Shown here: in pieces, positions 1-10,913 of the stretch
Layout of the letters: each line of letters begins with the position of its first letter
Position numbering within the stretch: position 1 is the first letter of the stretch
NCBI GenBank assembly: GCA_029747015.1
Contig: JAKOGI010001551.1
Location: forward strand, 107,501 to 171,500
Source of the DNA: Carnegiea gigantea
Taxonomy: Eukaryota; Streptophyta; Magnoliopsida; Caryophyllales; Cactaceae
Reading direction: 5' to 3'
DNA length: 64,000 nucleotides
Program-made: the position numbers and the translations under genes
Notes under the pieces: model-generated
What the model saw: only the letters and a program-made list of their open reading frames with translations
Databases searched by the model: none
Told to the model about the DNA's origin: nothing

Positions 1-235
1 TACCATTAACTTTTAGACTTGCATCTTTTTTATAGGCCAACACTCCGCACCATATAACATAACAGGTCTAACTACCATACGATAGACTTTGCCTTTTAGT
101 CATACAGGCATTCCCTTATCACACAGCACACCTAAAGCGTACTTCCATTTAATCCAACCTGTTTTTATGCGTTGGTTAATATCTTCATCAATACCCCCTT
201 TTTGGACATGGGTATACACTAGTATCGCTAAAAGC
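1..235 (-). pseudogene. LINE reverse transcriptase C-terminal fragment
   Basis: Read on the minus strand from about 235 down to 1, the translation runs [20 protein letters not shown], then a VLCDKGMPV stretch, an in-frame stop, and RMVVRPVMLYGAECW. This is the typical thumb/C-terminal part of a plant non-LTR (LINE) reverse transcriptase, where a 'RI..GW.KWR' segment is followed by 'RPAMLYG.ECW'. One stop codon interrupts it and the left window edge cuts it, so it is a dead fragment. The family match is from memory of the motif pattern; the reading frame is seen directly. Confidence 0.75.
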
Positions 236-352
236 CATCCTTGACAAGGTAGAAGAAAGGCCTCTCTTACCTCTAGAAGGAAGACAAAATTAAGAAAATC
301 CCTTACTACTAAAGGCTCCTCCTAGATATGAAGGTATTGATTCCCTTGTTCG

Positions 353-1149
353 TTGCTCATACCAACACCTTTCCCCCCAGCTTCATCACATGAAGCTGAG
401 GGTACTCCAGTTGTCTCTTTTGGGATCGGTGATGATGTTGGAAAAATTACCTATGATGCCCTTGTGAATATTACTGAGGGTTCCTTTAGGGTTTCTTTCA
501 TTAATATCAATGTTAAGGGTGCTTCATCTTCTGAAGATTCTGTAACCCCCTCCAAGAAGCTTATAACTAAAGAGAGCAGAGCAGTAAGAAATTGAACAAG
601 ATTTCCTCGTCCAAGAATATGATTCAAGCTACCAACTCTATTCTGAGGAAGAAGATATTTGGTCCTTCTGCTAGGGAGAAAGTCCCTCCCTACAGTAATG
701 TCCTAGATAAGTGCCCTAGGTAAGAGACTATTGAGGTTGAAAAATCAACAGAGGGTGTGATGGATGATCTCTTACTTTTTTCAACAGAAAAGCTTGAGAA
801 AGCTACTTCTGAAGAGCTTATTGAATCATCCATTCCCCTCCTTGCCTCTAGGCTCTAGCTTACTATTTACAATATCAAGGTCAAGCTCTTTGCCCCTCTT
901 TCTAAGCTGAAGTCGCTCAAGGTTGCAAAATGCCCTTTTGCAAGCCTAACTTTAGGAATTTCGAAAGACTTTAAAAAAGGCATAGTCTGAAATCACGATT
1001 TGAGGGAGAAGTTGGAGAAAGAGCAAGAGATCACCTGCTTCTACAAGGAAGATGTGACTAAGATCCTGGCCAATCAGTTCCCCAATTTCATCAAATACGC
1101 AGAAGCTGAAGCTAGTGCCAAAAAATTCAAGATGAGGAGAAATGACTAA
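353..1149 (+). pseudogene. Decayed antisense ORF tail of a Tat-like retrotransposon
   Basis: An 80-codon open stretch (353-595) is followed by several stops. A second readable segment ends at the stop near 1149 and contains EQEITCFYKEDVTKILANQF and a short basic end, KKFKMRRND. The charged, coiled-coil-like composition and the T-rich tail with AATAAAG just after the stop resemble the C-terminal end of the antisense ORF seen at 10914-13909. It lies on the strand opposite to the gag/protease remnants at 1490-3786, as such antisense ORFs do in Tat/Retand elements. Assignment is an inference from position and style; no domain is recognisable. Confidence 0.4.
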
Positions 1150-1489
1150 TTAATCTCTTGTAACTCAAGCTTCTTTTTTTTCTTTGTCTCATTTAATAAA
1201 GTTTGTTGATTTGAGTATTCTGTGTTTTATTCAACAATAGTTTTTGATTTCTCTCAAATTCTAATCCACCATTTTAGTGTGAATTTTCTGGGTGATTTTG
1301 TTTTTGGTCTTGATCATAGAAATCTTGCTCTTGCTAAGCCTTGGTTCAATTTCTATGGAACTTATTCACTTGCCTTTGGATTGTTTTCTACTTTTTATAC
1401 ACTTACCTCAATCACCGTTGAATGATATATTAGTAGAGATTATAAACGTTGCTTTATTAATTCTCTTAGGATCCAAAACATTGATCCCA

Positions 1490-2230
1490 TGAAGATGCCA
1501 AACTCTCAGCAGGGTTACAAAAACATTTTACAGTGCATAACAGGCCTTGAGATTTTTCAAATGCCTCTCCTATGCCCCCTAGGATGAGAAATTTATTGAT
1601 ATCTAGGGAGGTACTCTCCCATCTAATATCCTCATACCCTTATATTGTTCATGCCAACTTATATAGGCCTTGAGTTTCTCTTCGTGCCTCCTGATTGGCT
1701 TTGAGCCAGAGCTAGATCTTTGGTTTTGCTTCTTTTGTTATTCCTTCAAGGACTAAAGATGCGATGTTTATGTTGTGTTTTTGAAACTCTTTTGTACTTC
1801 TTTCGTCTCCCGCTATTTTTCTTATCGGTCCATCATCTGCAATGTAGTACATCTCCCATTATAGGTGGAAAGTGTTATTTTTAAAGAGTTTAGGAGTGGT
1901 CTTTCTTGCAATTATATTGCAATAAAAATGCATATCAATGGCTATGTACTTCAACAATATTTGGCAGGTCTTCCTCTTCTGGGTCCCCACCTTAGGGGGT
2001 AACTTTATCATTCCTTTAAGATATGTGATGTGTTTTGTAAGATCCATGATTAGGTATGTGATTAAGATTATGTGTTTAGCCTTTAGTCTATACTAGAAGA
2101 AACAATTATAGAACTTGACACTTAAAAAACTGCCAGTATCTACTAGTGCCGTACCAACTCTATGGCATGCCGCTATCAATATGGTTACCATAGGATCTAT
2201 GCATTATCCTACCAAAGGTTTAGCACTTCT
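1490..2230 (-). pseudogene. Retroviral-type aspartic protease remnant, Tat-like element
   Basis: Minus-strand translation shows the protease active-site motif ALVDTGS (plus coordinates about 2131-2150). It is followed by stops, then a 62-codon stretch (2047-1859) with KGMIKLPPKVGTQKR, and then GPIRKIAGDERSTKEF. In plant Tat/Retand elements this order (DTGS, 'RG.I.LP...GT..', 'GDQR.AKECY') marks the end of protease and the protease-RT linker. The catalytic Asp-Thr-Gly is intact but the frame is interrupted several times. No RT follows: about 0.6 kb further on the antisense-ORF tail begins. Confidence 0.65.
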
Positions 2231-2284
2231 AGAGAGTGCCTTGTGTGGAGCATCCATCGCTATCTACCTTACGCTTGGATCTAT

Positions 2285-3786
2285 CTAATCAGGAGTTCTC
2301 AGGTGACCCTTCAAAGCCTCTTCAAGCAACCTTGCTATGGGTAGCCCTACTGAAATCAATTGTATGGTGTCCTTAAGGGATGTGTTTAAAAAGTCTCCTT
2401 CTTCTGAACTCCTTTCATCCTGGAGCTTTCTTTTCTTCTGAGATCTAGCCTTGAGATACTTTTCTAGCTTTTCATGGTTGACCAAATCGTAGAGTATCTT
2501 GTCCAAGTCCCAACAAGTACTTTGCATTATGCCTATAACTCTTGTGGAAGGCACACCATTTGTCTTTGTTCTTGTTCCTGGGCCTTTGCTTGAGTGGCCT
2601 AGGGGTATCCACATGTATACACTCTTTGATTTCCATAAAGATTTTACTTCTTGGGGTGTTGAAGAGAGATTCTGTGCTAAAGCTCTTTCTTTCTATTTTT
2701 TTAATTCTTATCAGGCCTTTTCTTTTCTCTTCTAAACACGTCCTAGGAGTTCTAGTCCTTCTCACTTCAATCTCTAATTGTGTGCAGCTTTCTGTCATCT
2801 TCAGGCCTCTTCCAAGTTGGCTGGCCATTCCATGATAAATTTCTCACTAAGGCCGATATGCATAACCCTATTGGTGGAGGAAACTATGGGCATATCTGGC
2901 TTAAGGTCTTCTACAGAGAGCCTTTCGTGGTTGAATCTTCCCTTATACTCAGCCAATGGCTCATGGTCTTTCTAGGCTAGTGTCATCACTTCTAGTATTG
3001 ACTTAGGTGTTCCTCTGCTTCCAACGAAATGGCTTCTAAAGTTGGCGGAAAGCTCATCTCGAGACTTAATTGCTCGTAGGTTTAACCTAGTGAACCATAC
3101 TTGTGCTGCCCCTGTATGGGTAGCCGAAAAGTATTTGCACATCATTTCCTTTGAAGAACATGGGTGCATATATATTTGGGTTAGGTATGCATCATGATAC
3201 TTTTATGGGTCATTGATCCAAGTGAACTATCCTATCTTTAGCAGTTTGATCTTCTCTAGGAGTTTAACCTTTCAAATCTCTACATCAAACAATGTCTTAA
3301 CTTATGGGTGGCCTTTCAAGGGAGTACTGTGATTTAGGGCTTTCTTGGCATTTTTCCTTAAACACTATTGTGTTGGTGTAACTTTTATAGAGCTTGATCA
3401 TTGTTACTGTGAATTCCTTTCATGATCTTCTTCTTGATATGACCTTTCTTGACTAGGCCTCTTTAGGAGGGATTTCTCCTGCTCAACCCTGTTATGGCTC
3501 AAGGTCTCCCTCAAGTCTTCATCTTTAATCCTCCAATATCTTGGAGGTTTGCTCTCGAGATCTCCTGCCTTTGAGTCATTAGGGAATTGTTTTTTGAGTT
3601 TTGGTTATCTCTCTCTTGGCTTTGACACAGTCTCTTATGGACCACTTTACTAGTCTTCCTTTGGCAAGCCAAGCCTAGGAACTCGTCCAACTTCTCAATA
3701 ATGGGGGACATAGCTTCATCCACCCATACCTCTATCAACTTCTCCACTGTCAATTTGTTCCAAGCATGTGTGCACTTAGGAGACAA
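2285..3786 (-). pseudogene. Gag remnant, Tat-like element
   Basis: Three minus-strand stretches form a gag in order. 3786-3511 is an N-terminal segment rich in Lys/Glu. 3169-2972 holds the retrotransposon gag core with KYFSATHTGAAQVWFTRL and SANFRSHFVGSRGTPKSI. 2828-2285 has WCAFHKSYRHNAKYLLGL, the position of the CxxH-type knuckle that normally reads 'C.FH...GH.TE.C..L'. Frames change between the segments and the knuckle cysteines and histidine are partly lost. The gag core is close to the Tat/Retand pattern. It forms virus-like particles in live elements; here it cannot be made as one protein. Confidence 0.8.
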
Positions 3787-3957
3787 GTGTTCTCCAGGGG
3801 GGTTGTGTTTCCCTGTTTTGAGGCATCTTCTACCTTGAAGTCTTCTTTTTCAAAGGTCTATGCATTAGGATCCTAATCCTTGAGATCTCAGTTTTGAGTG
3901 GTGGTAATCTTTTTCTTGTATCACCTTCCTCAGGTGGTATTTTTGCTCAATTCGAAG

Positions 3958-3977
3958 ATCCCACAGAAAATGCCAAA
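3958..3977 (-). other. Primer-binding-site-like sequence of the left Tat-like element
   Basis: Immediately inside the LTR at 3978-4408, the minus strand reads TTTGGCATTTTCTGTGGGA. This has the frame of the common plant gypsy primer site TTTGGCGCCGTCTGTGGGA with about three changes. It fixes the element's orientation (minus) and the inner LTR edge. Confidence 0.5.
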
Positions 3978-4408
3978 TGTTTTACCATAAAATAGAGCTT
4001 ATTTTATTGTTTTGGGAACCTTGAGGAACTCATACCACCATTCAAAGATTACCTTTAAAATAACTATCAAAGAAAGGGGGTTATCTTCTTTTAAACTGTC
4101 CAAAGCTCAAGTTGGGGAGAATTTTATGAGGGTAGTAAGCATAATATAGCTTATGAAAGTCTGGTTAACCTACCTTTGATGTTGGCCATCTCTTTTTTAT
4201 ATAGGGTTTCAGGATAGTTGTCTTAGAGGAATTTTATCGGGAATTTACATCTTTTTGGATATAGATGATTTCTTAGTCTTATTCATATTTGAAGATTGTT
4301 ACCATTTCCTTGTAGATTTAGAAGATTTTGGCTAGATGTTCCTTCCCCTATCAAGAAGTATTGGATCCAGCATGGGTGCAATGGGGTCAACCGATGCCCC
4401 TCTCAACA
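3978..4408 (-). mobile_element. LTR of the left, broken Tat-like retrotransposon
   Basis: A 431-bp block, on the minus strand starting TGTTGAGAGGGG and ending GTAAAACA, has canonical TG..CA ends and abuts the primer-site-like sequence at 3958-3977. Gag follows on the minus strand. No matching second LTR is visible in the window, so the other end was lost or lies left of position 1. The outer boundary is inferred only from the TG/CA rule. Confidence 0.5.
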
Positions 4409-4489
4409 AAAGGAAAAAAAAACAAATCAATATGCGGCCAAAAAAAGGTTTATGATAAATACAAAATTGAGACAATTAGTTATAAGCAA

Positions 4490-4620
4490 ATTCTAGTAGC
4501 CTAGTGGTTGGATTACAAAGTGTGTGTTTCTCTAGTGTTTAAGTCTTGGGTTCAAGTCCTCTTCCTCATGTCCTTATTGTTTAAATTTGCTAAATTTTCT
4601 ACGTTTTTGTTTGCTAATTT
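4490..4620 (+). mobile_element. tRNA-related SINE-like promoter region
   Basis: A box A-like TAGCCTAGTGG (4497-4507) and a box B-like GGTTCAAGTCC (4549-4559) are spaced about 52 bases apart, as in internal RNA polymerase III promoters of plant SINEs. No full cloverleaf can be drawn, so it is not a tRNA gene. The 3' end of the SINE is not clear; it fades into T-rich sequence. Confidence 0.5.
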
Positions 4621-4664
4621 TGAAATTCTAATTTAATGCTTTAATTTGTTAGTTAATTTTGTTT

Positions 4665-4950
4665 TCTTGTTTAATTTGTGAATTTATTTACCAATTTCAA
4701 TTCCAATTTTGTTTCATTTGCGGGTTTACTTTCAATTATAGGCCGAAATGTTTACTTTGCTTTTCTTGTTCAAATTGTGAGCTTATTTGTCAATTTCAGT
4801 TTCAAATTTGTTTAATTTATCAATTTAATTTCAATTCTAAGTCAAAATGCTTAATTTCTTGTTTAATTTGATAGCTTACTTGCCAATTTCAATGCCAAAT
4901 TTATTTAGTGTTTGATTTTAACTTCAATTCTAGGTCAAAAATGCAAAACT
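4665..4950. repeat. Three imperfect tandem copies of a ~95-bp AT-rich unit
   Basis: Each unit begins TCTTGTT(T/C)AA.TTG and contains CAATTTCA and a TCAATT.TA.G(T/G)C.AAA segment. Starts are at about 4665, 4764 and 4857, giving unit lengths near 99 and 93. The copies differ at many positions, so the array is old. The open frame across it is a by-product of the repeat. Confidence 0.7.
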
Positions 4951-5168
4951 TTTTCCGACCCACTCCTCGAAATTCCCAACTTTGCCACTTGGTATCAAAT
5001 CATGTGCATGAGAATTATTTTCATGGCTTCGATGGACTTCGGTTTTAGAGAGCTTTCGCGTCCGGGACTTGACTGCTCAATCTTCATGGCTTGATTCGCT
5101 CAATTATCTTTTGTGGCTTTTACGGGGCTACGGTCAAATGCTTCTATAAAGTTAATCTATACCCAAAT

Positions 5169-5170
5169 AA

Positions 5171-5232
<62 letters not shown>

Positions 5233-5260
5233 TACTACTACTACTCTTATTGTGTTTGTT
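5169..5260. repeat. (ATT)n microsatellite grading into (ACT)n
   Basis: A run of about 20 ATT/TTA triplets from 5169 is followed by about five ACT triplets and degenerate copies to about 5310. The apparent leucine-rich reading frame here is an artefact of the repeat. Confidence 0.95.
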
Positions 5261-5387
5261 ACTATTATTACTGTCTTTGTTGCTGTTAATCTTATTATTG
5301 TTATTGATAGAATTTATATATCTATATTACAACAAAGAAAGCCTCCTACACTTTAGATAGATATCATTCTCAAAAATTTTCTAAAAT

Positions 5388-5582
5388 AATAAATAGTTTT
5401 ATTTTTTTCTTGTCAAAAAACACAAGTTAGTACCTACCATAATTAATGTCATTTCAAAAATAAGAAAAAAATAATATTATATACCATAAATTAGGATGCA
5501 TTAAGTATGAAATTTTTTCCCCAAAAAAGACAGTATTCAATTATGATGCTTATCATTTACTACAATATACATAGTTATAATA

Positions 5583-5666
<84 letters not shown>

Positions 5667-5722
5667 ACATGTTGTATATATATATATATATAATATATAT
5701 TATATGTATATGATATATATAT

Positions 5723-5791
<69 letters not shown>

Positions 5792-5882
5792 CATTATGTG
5801 TGTGTTTCGCAACGCGCGCACGTATGTGTACATATATATTATATATAATTATATATATATATATTATGTATATATATATAAT

Positions 5883-5964
<82 letters not shown>

Positions 5965-5996
5965 CACAACACACACATACATACATACATACACAC

Positions 5997-6045
<49 letters not shown>

Positions 6046-6179
6046 TATATATATATATATATATATATATATCATAATACATACACTATATATATATATA
6101 ATATATATATATTCTATATATACATACATATAATTCCATATATATATATATATATACTCTAATACATAATTATATATAA

Positions 6180-6211
<32 letters not shown>

Positions 6212-6259
6212 CTATATATTACATATATATATATATATATATACATACATAATTATATC

Positions 6260-6298
<39 letters not shown>

Positions 6299-6380
6299 AT
6301 GTGTTTTATGTGTGTGTGTATATATATATATATATGTATGTACACACACATATATATATACACACACACATATGTATATA

Positions 6381-6424
<44 letters not shown>

Positions 6425-6590
6425 AAGTAACAAATAGTTTTGTTTTTTTCTTTTAAAAAAAGCAAGTTGCTACACAGCATAATTAATGTTATTTAAAAAA
6501 TAAGAAAAATAGAAACAACGTTGTGTGTCATAAATAAGATTCGATTAAGTATATAATATTTTACTCCAAACAAAAGACAATAATCAATTA

Positions 6591-6650
<60 letters not shown>

Positions 6651-6660
6651 ATATTCAACA
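5388..6660. repeat. Duplicated 170-bp unit separated by ~850 bp of (AT)n
   Basis: The stretch 5388-5560 (AATAGTTTTATTTTTTTCTT..., CATAATTAATGT, TTCAATTATGAT) recurs at 6424-6592 with the same order of words and many substitutions. Each copy runs directly into an alternating AT tract: 5579-6424 after the first, with short GT/CA islands, and about 6593-6652 after the second. A GC-rich spot (CAACGCGCGCACGT, about 5810-5823) interrupts the first tract. All Tyr-Ile repeat frames here are spurious. Confidence 0.85.
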
Positions 6661-6811
6661 TAATTTAGCATATTTCAGTATGTTTCAACATAATTTCGCA
6701 TGTTTCAACAATAAGCATTAATAAATATTTATCATGAATCCAAAAAAACATGTACATTTATGATTCATTATCAACAGTTCGTACTTTTATATCTATATAT
6801 CTATTTATGTT

Positions 6812-9800
6812 TGTTGGGCAAAAATTTAATAAAAATAAATAATATGCTCAACACGATTTTTCGACGTACAAAAATATATATCAGTTTATTTTGAGGACGA
6901 TCCTCTTCAAGAAGATAAAACTCTTTAATTACATTTCCCTCTCGAGAGACCACCTTTGGGTTCCAACTTATTCTGTTTTACTTTTTCTTTCTTTGTTTTG
7001 TTTTGCATTAACAAGATTTTATATAATGTGGATCGATGATTATCATCTTTTTAACGTCGAATCTCCCATACCCAAAACTTAATTGGATCAGATAGTGACT
7101 GTATACGCACCTTCTGGGAAGGGTACTATACGTACACATTCTTCATATGCAGGTTAGGAAGCGGGTAATTTGATTTGATTTGGAATTTGGATTGCACTCG
7201 CTTTTTATCATGAGCTGCCTACGTACCTCTTTTATACATGATCAAACCAACCGTAATTCTTTAAAATTTAATTTGATTTAATTTGTATTTTACTTTAGTT
7301 ATGTTAATAACCATGATTTAATTTGGTTTTGGTTTTGGATTTTATTTATATGGCCTATGATTTAATTTTTGTCGCTTAATTTTATTTGGCTTCGATAGTG
7401 AAGTTATGCATTTTTTTGGCTAGTTCAAGACCATTTTTTTATTTGCCGATTTAGCTCTTCTTGGAATTGCTCCCTATATATAATTTTTTTGACTTCCGAT
7501 TGCGCCTAACATTTATTTAAGGGCTTCCTACGTACTTTAGGGGAGACCAAATTAATGTAGTTCTTGGCTTAGATTTTGTTTTAGGCTTATGTCGTGGAAG
7601 GGGGCAAATTTAGTAAGTTATGCTGTATGTTTGTCTCGGGTTTGATCTATTATGGCATACTAATTATTTGAAAAAAAAGCTTCGACTTTTTTGAAAAGCT
7701 CTTTTTCTTTTTTTTTAAGGTTACATAACTTGTAACAAAAGGTTACAAAACTGTAACTTTAATCTTTTGTTAAACAGGGCGAAACGAATAATGGTTTTTG
7801 GTCCATTTCTTGGACCTGAAAATTTCAGGGGTTCGATTTCTATCTTGTAAGGCTCGGTTTTTCATTGTTTTAAGGAGACAAAGTGCAATCAACTTGAAAA
7901 AAATTAACTTTTCGTGAAGAGGGGGTTTCGATTTAAGCCTGGTTGAGGACCCCAATTTAGACTGAACCCGAAAATTTTATATCGGGCTTCCTACGTATTC
8001 TTAGTAGAATCAAGTCACCATAGTTCTAATCAATACTGAACGTAGCCATATATTTTATTTTCCCTTTTGCAAATTTTGTTCAAGTAGATGTATGAACATT
8101 ATCTACATCCACTGAGGAATTATGGTTACAAGTTTTGTTGCCTTGTTTAACTTTAAATATGCTTTGATTTCATTCCAAAGTACCCAGACTCACGTGCACA
8201 ACGTCCCATTCAAATATTTATCTTTTCCTCTGTTTTTGGGGTCATTGTCACTTGATTTTGTAGGCTAAGAACATACTTCTTTTTTTTTTTTTTATTTAGG
8301 AAGTTGATTTGTGCGAAACCAAGATACAATAAATACTAAAATCAACCCTTTTCATCTTTTTTTTTTTTGTGGACTCTTGATTATCATTTATAGCAGATTT
8401 TTTATATTAAAAAAAAAAAGAAAGAGTCCAACACGATAGGAGATGTTTAGGTTAGGCAACCTAGTTGACGTAAACTTGTAACGAGCTATAAAAGCGACTA
8501 ATTCATCTTCGACTTTTCCATCCCCTAAAATCAATTAGACTTTCACCATAGCAAACCATAGTAGTACATTTGTTCTATTCAATTTGAGTAGTTACTAAGT
8601 CTAACTTCTTCGTTGTTTTATTAAAGGTTCATCCACAGTGATCTCTTTGTCAAGTTTGTAAACATTCAAAATCCCTTTCTTCAATTTTTTTTTTTTTTTT
8701 TGACGAATTCGAGAAACAACTCAAGATGCAGAAGAATCCATACTTCATGAATTCGCAAGGACTCGAGATCTGCAAGGATCAACATCCTCCAAACTCATAA
8801 GTGTTCGAGATAAGAGGGTCATAGGAAAAAAATTTTTTTTGTTTTAGGACCCCTAAGAAAATACAGATGCAGTTTTACTGCATTTTGGGATGGATGCGTT
8901 ATGCTCAGTAATTTAACTCTCCCCTTTTTCACGAATTTGTGGGATTAAGATAGCAAATTTGGCGCGAATCAGACAACCAAATTATAAACTGGATTATAAG
9001 AACTTGATTTTTTTTTAATCAATTTTTTTTTCAAAACTTAGTCAAGCCTCAAGATTGGGATGCATGAATATTCTTTAAATTCATTGCCTCCAGAAATTTT
9101 AACTGAGTTTCGTTACCTCATGATTTTTTTATTTTTTATTTTTTGTAAAAGAGGAAATGGGGACGCAGATGACTAGACAACGAGTCATCCCACTCCATGA
9201 CCGTCATCTTGTTTAAGCACCCACTACGTATATTGGTAGTTGCGAAATTTCTTTAATCAAAAGAATTTGATAAACTTGCCAGAGACCTCTACGAGCTTGC
9301 TAGATTAATCAAAAGAATTTAATCAAACACCGACAACGAGCTTGCTTGATTAATAAAGAAACTAGAATCTGGCCCTTTTTTTAATCAAAAGAATGATAAA
9401 CTTTCATATACTCCCCAACATCTTCAATTCGAGACCTCTCAATCCGAGATCCTCTTGAATCCAAGATTGGGTCCTTTCGAACCTAAGATCCTCGCGGATC
9501 TGTTTTTATGAGTCATTTTGAACTTAAGATTCTTGCAAATCCAATTATGTGAGTCTTTTTGAGCTTAATTAGGATCCTTTCGAAATCAAAATTGTGAACC
9601 TCTTTGAACCCAATACTTATCAGGTATCTTACTTGGATCCTTTTGAATCGACTACAGCGGACACATTTGCTTTGGTTGCCAGTCTGCTTTCGGGTGTGAC
9701 AGGGACTGAAGTTCTTGTAGATGGCCATGGAAGAGACAATATCAAAATGAGAGACATAGGGAAGAATTGAACTAACTTGATTGAATTCTTGTATTACCTT

Positions 9801-10780
9801 GCAATATCTAGAAAAACTGGTGCACGAAACGGGCGAACGCTTCGATACTTGTTCAGATTCTTCCCCTTCAAATGCTTATTGATATAAGTCTTTGGAAGAG
9901 CTCATCCCAAAAGTTAGCTCAAGGGTTGGGAGAACGCAAAGTCTATATAAACCCCACATCAACCCCCCATATGATCGATGTGGGACTCAAGTCCCATACC
10001 TTACAATTGGACCGTAACAATCCACCACGCTGCGCAGCCCAGGCACCCGCGGGCTGGCTGTGCGCTAGAATCTTCTAGCCCCGGGCGAACACTGCAATAC
10101 GGGCGTCACCACCCAAGGTGCGAGGACACAGCGACATGGAATTGGCTCTGATACCAATTGATATAGGTCTTTGGAAGAGCCCATCCCAAAAGCTAGCTCA
10201 AGAGTTGGGAGAACCCAAAACTTATATAAACCCTACATCAATCCCCCATGTGATCGATGTGGGACTCAAGTTCCATACTTTGCAATTGGAACGTAACACT
10301 TATTTTTTGCCGCTTTGCTCTCTTAGCCAGCGTCTCCTTCTATTCTTTTACGGAGACCCTCACTTCTTATAATATAATGGCCAAGTAGTTACCGCTCATC
10401 CACCCACGTTGCCTTTAATGTTGGAAAATCTGGGTAGTGGGAAGTTACATGAACAAGCATTCCTTTTTTGAGCAAAATTATGGACCGACCAATGGGAAGT
10501 TTTTTTTTTTTTTTTTTTTTTTTTGACCCTGGGTTATGCATAAAAGTTGTATACTCCCTCTAACAAATACGCTACATCACGTCTGATTTTTTTTTTTTTT
10601 TTTGAGTTTGATCCAAAAACTTTCGCATCCAAATGTTACATTAGTGATTTTAGGAAATTGGGAACCTTTATTAATATGAAACCATGGATTTAAAATTTTT
10701 TTTAAAAAAAAAAAATACATGGAAGTCTGACTAAATTTTTATTTAAACAAAAATTTTTCATAAAAATTTGTAGTCCAGCA
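6812..10780 (-). repeat. 3' LTR of the Tat-type element (left copy)
   Basis: This 3969-bp copy aligns throughout with 33803-38431, for example the AATAAAAATAAATAATATG start and the AGTCTGACTAAATTTTT end. It contains the TRIM at 9880-10298. Without the TRIM and one copy of its target duplication it is about 3545 bp. No coding content was seen; near 9420-9680 there are diffuse repeats of a TCCTTTCGAA-type word. Confidence 0.93.
9880..10298 (-). mobile_element. TRIM (miniature LTR retrotransposon) with two 140-bp LTRs
   Basis: Two near-identical 140-bp direct repeats (9880-10019 and 10159-10298) flank a 139-bp interior. On the minus strand they start TGTTACG and end TATCA. Inside the minus-strand 5' LTR, TTGGTATCAGAGCC (plus 10144-10157) matches the initiator-tRNA-Met primer site. 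The element is bounded by the direct repeat CTTAT (9875-9879 and 10299-10303), and the sister LTR at 33803-38431 lacks it. It has no coding capacity, as expected for a TRIM. It inserted after the host element, because only one LTR carries it. Confidence 0.93.
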
Positions 10781-10796
10781 GTTACCCCCCGTATAT
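10781..10796 (-). other. Polypurine tract of the Tat-type element
   Basis: On the minus strand, ATACGGGGGGTAAC lies directly before the 3' LTR start TGCTGGACTAC. A G-rich purine run at this place is the usual plus-strand primer. Confidence 0.6.
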
Positions 10797-10913
10797 CATG
10801 TGTGTGAGCATTTATGAGTATACATGATATACGAACTTTGCTATATCATTTTATTGAATTTTTTTTGATATGTATATATTTTTTATTTTTTTATTTTTTG
10901 ATAGATAATTGCC

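Noticed and set aside
4490..4570. tRNA gene
   Set aside because: Box A and B words are present but no acceptor, D or anticodon stems can be formed; SINE-like instead.
5091..5360. Leucine-rich frame that looks like a membrane protein
   Set aside because: Produced by the (ATT)n microsatellite.
5507..6480. Many long Tyr-Ile repeat frames on both strands
   Set aside because: Direct read-out of (AT)n; no protein signal.
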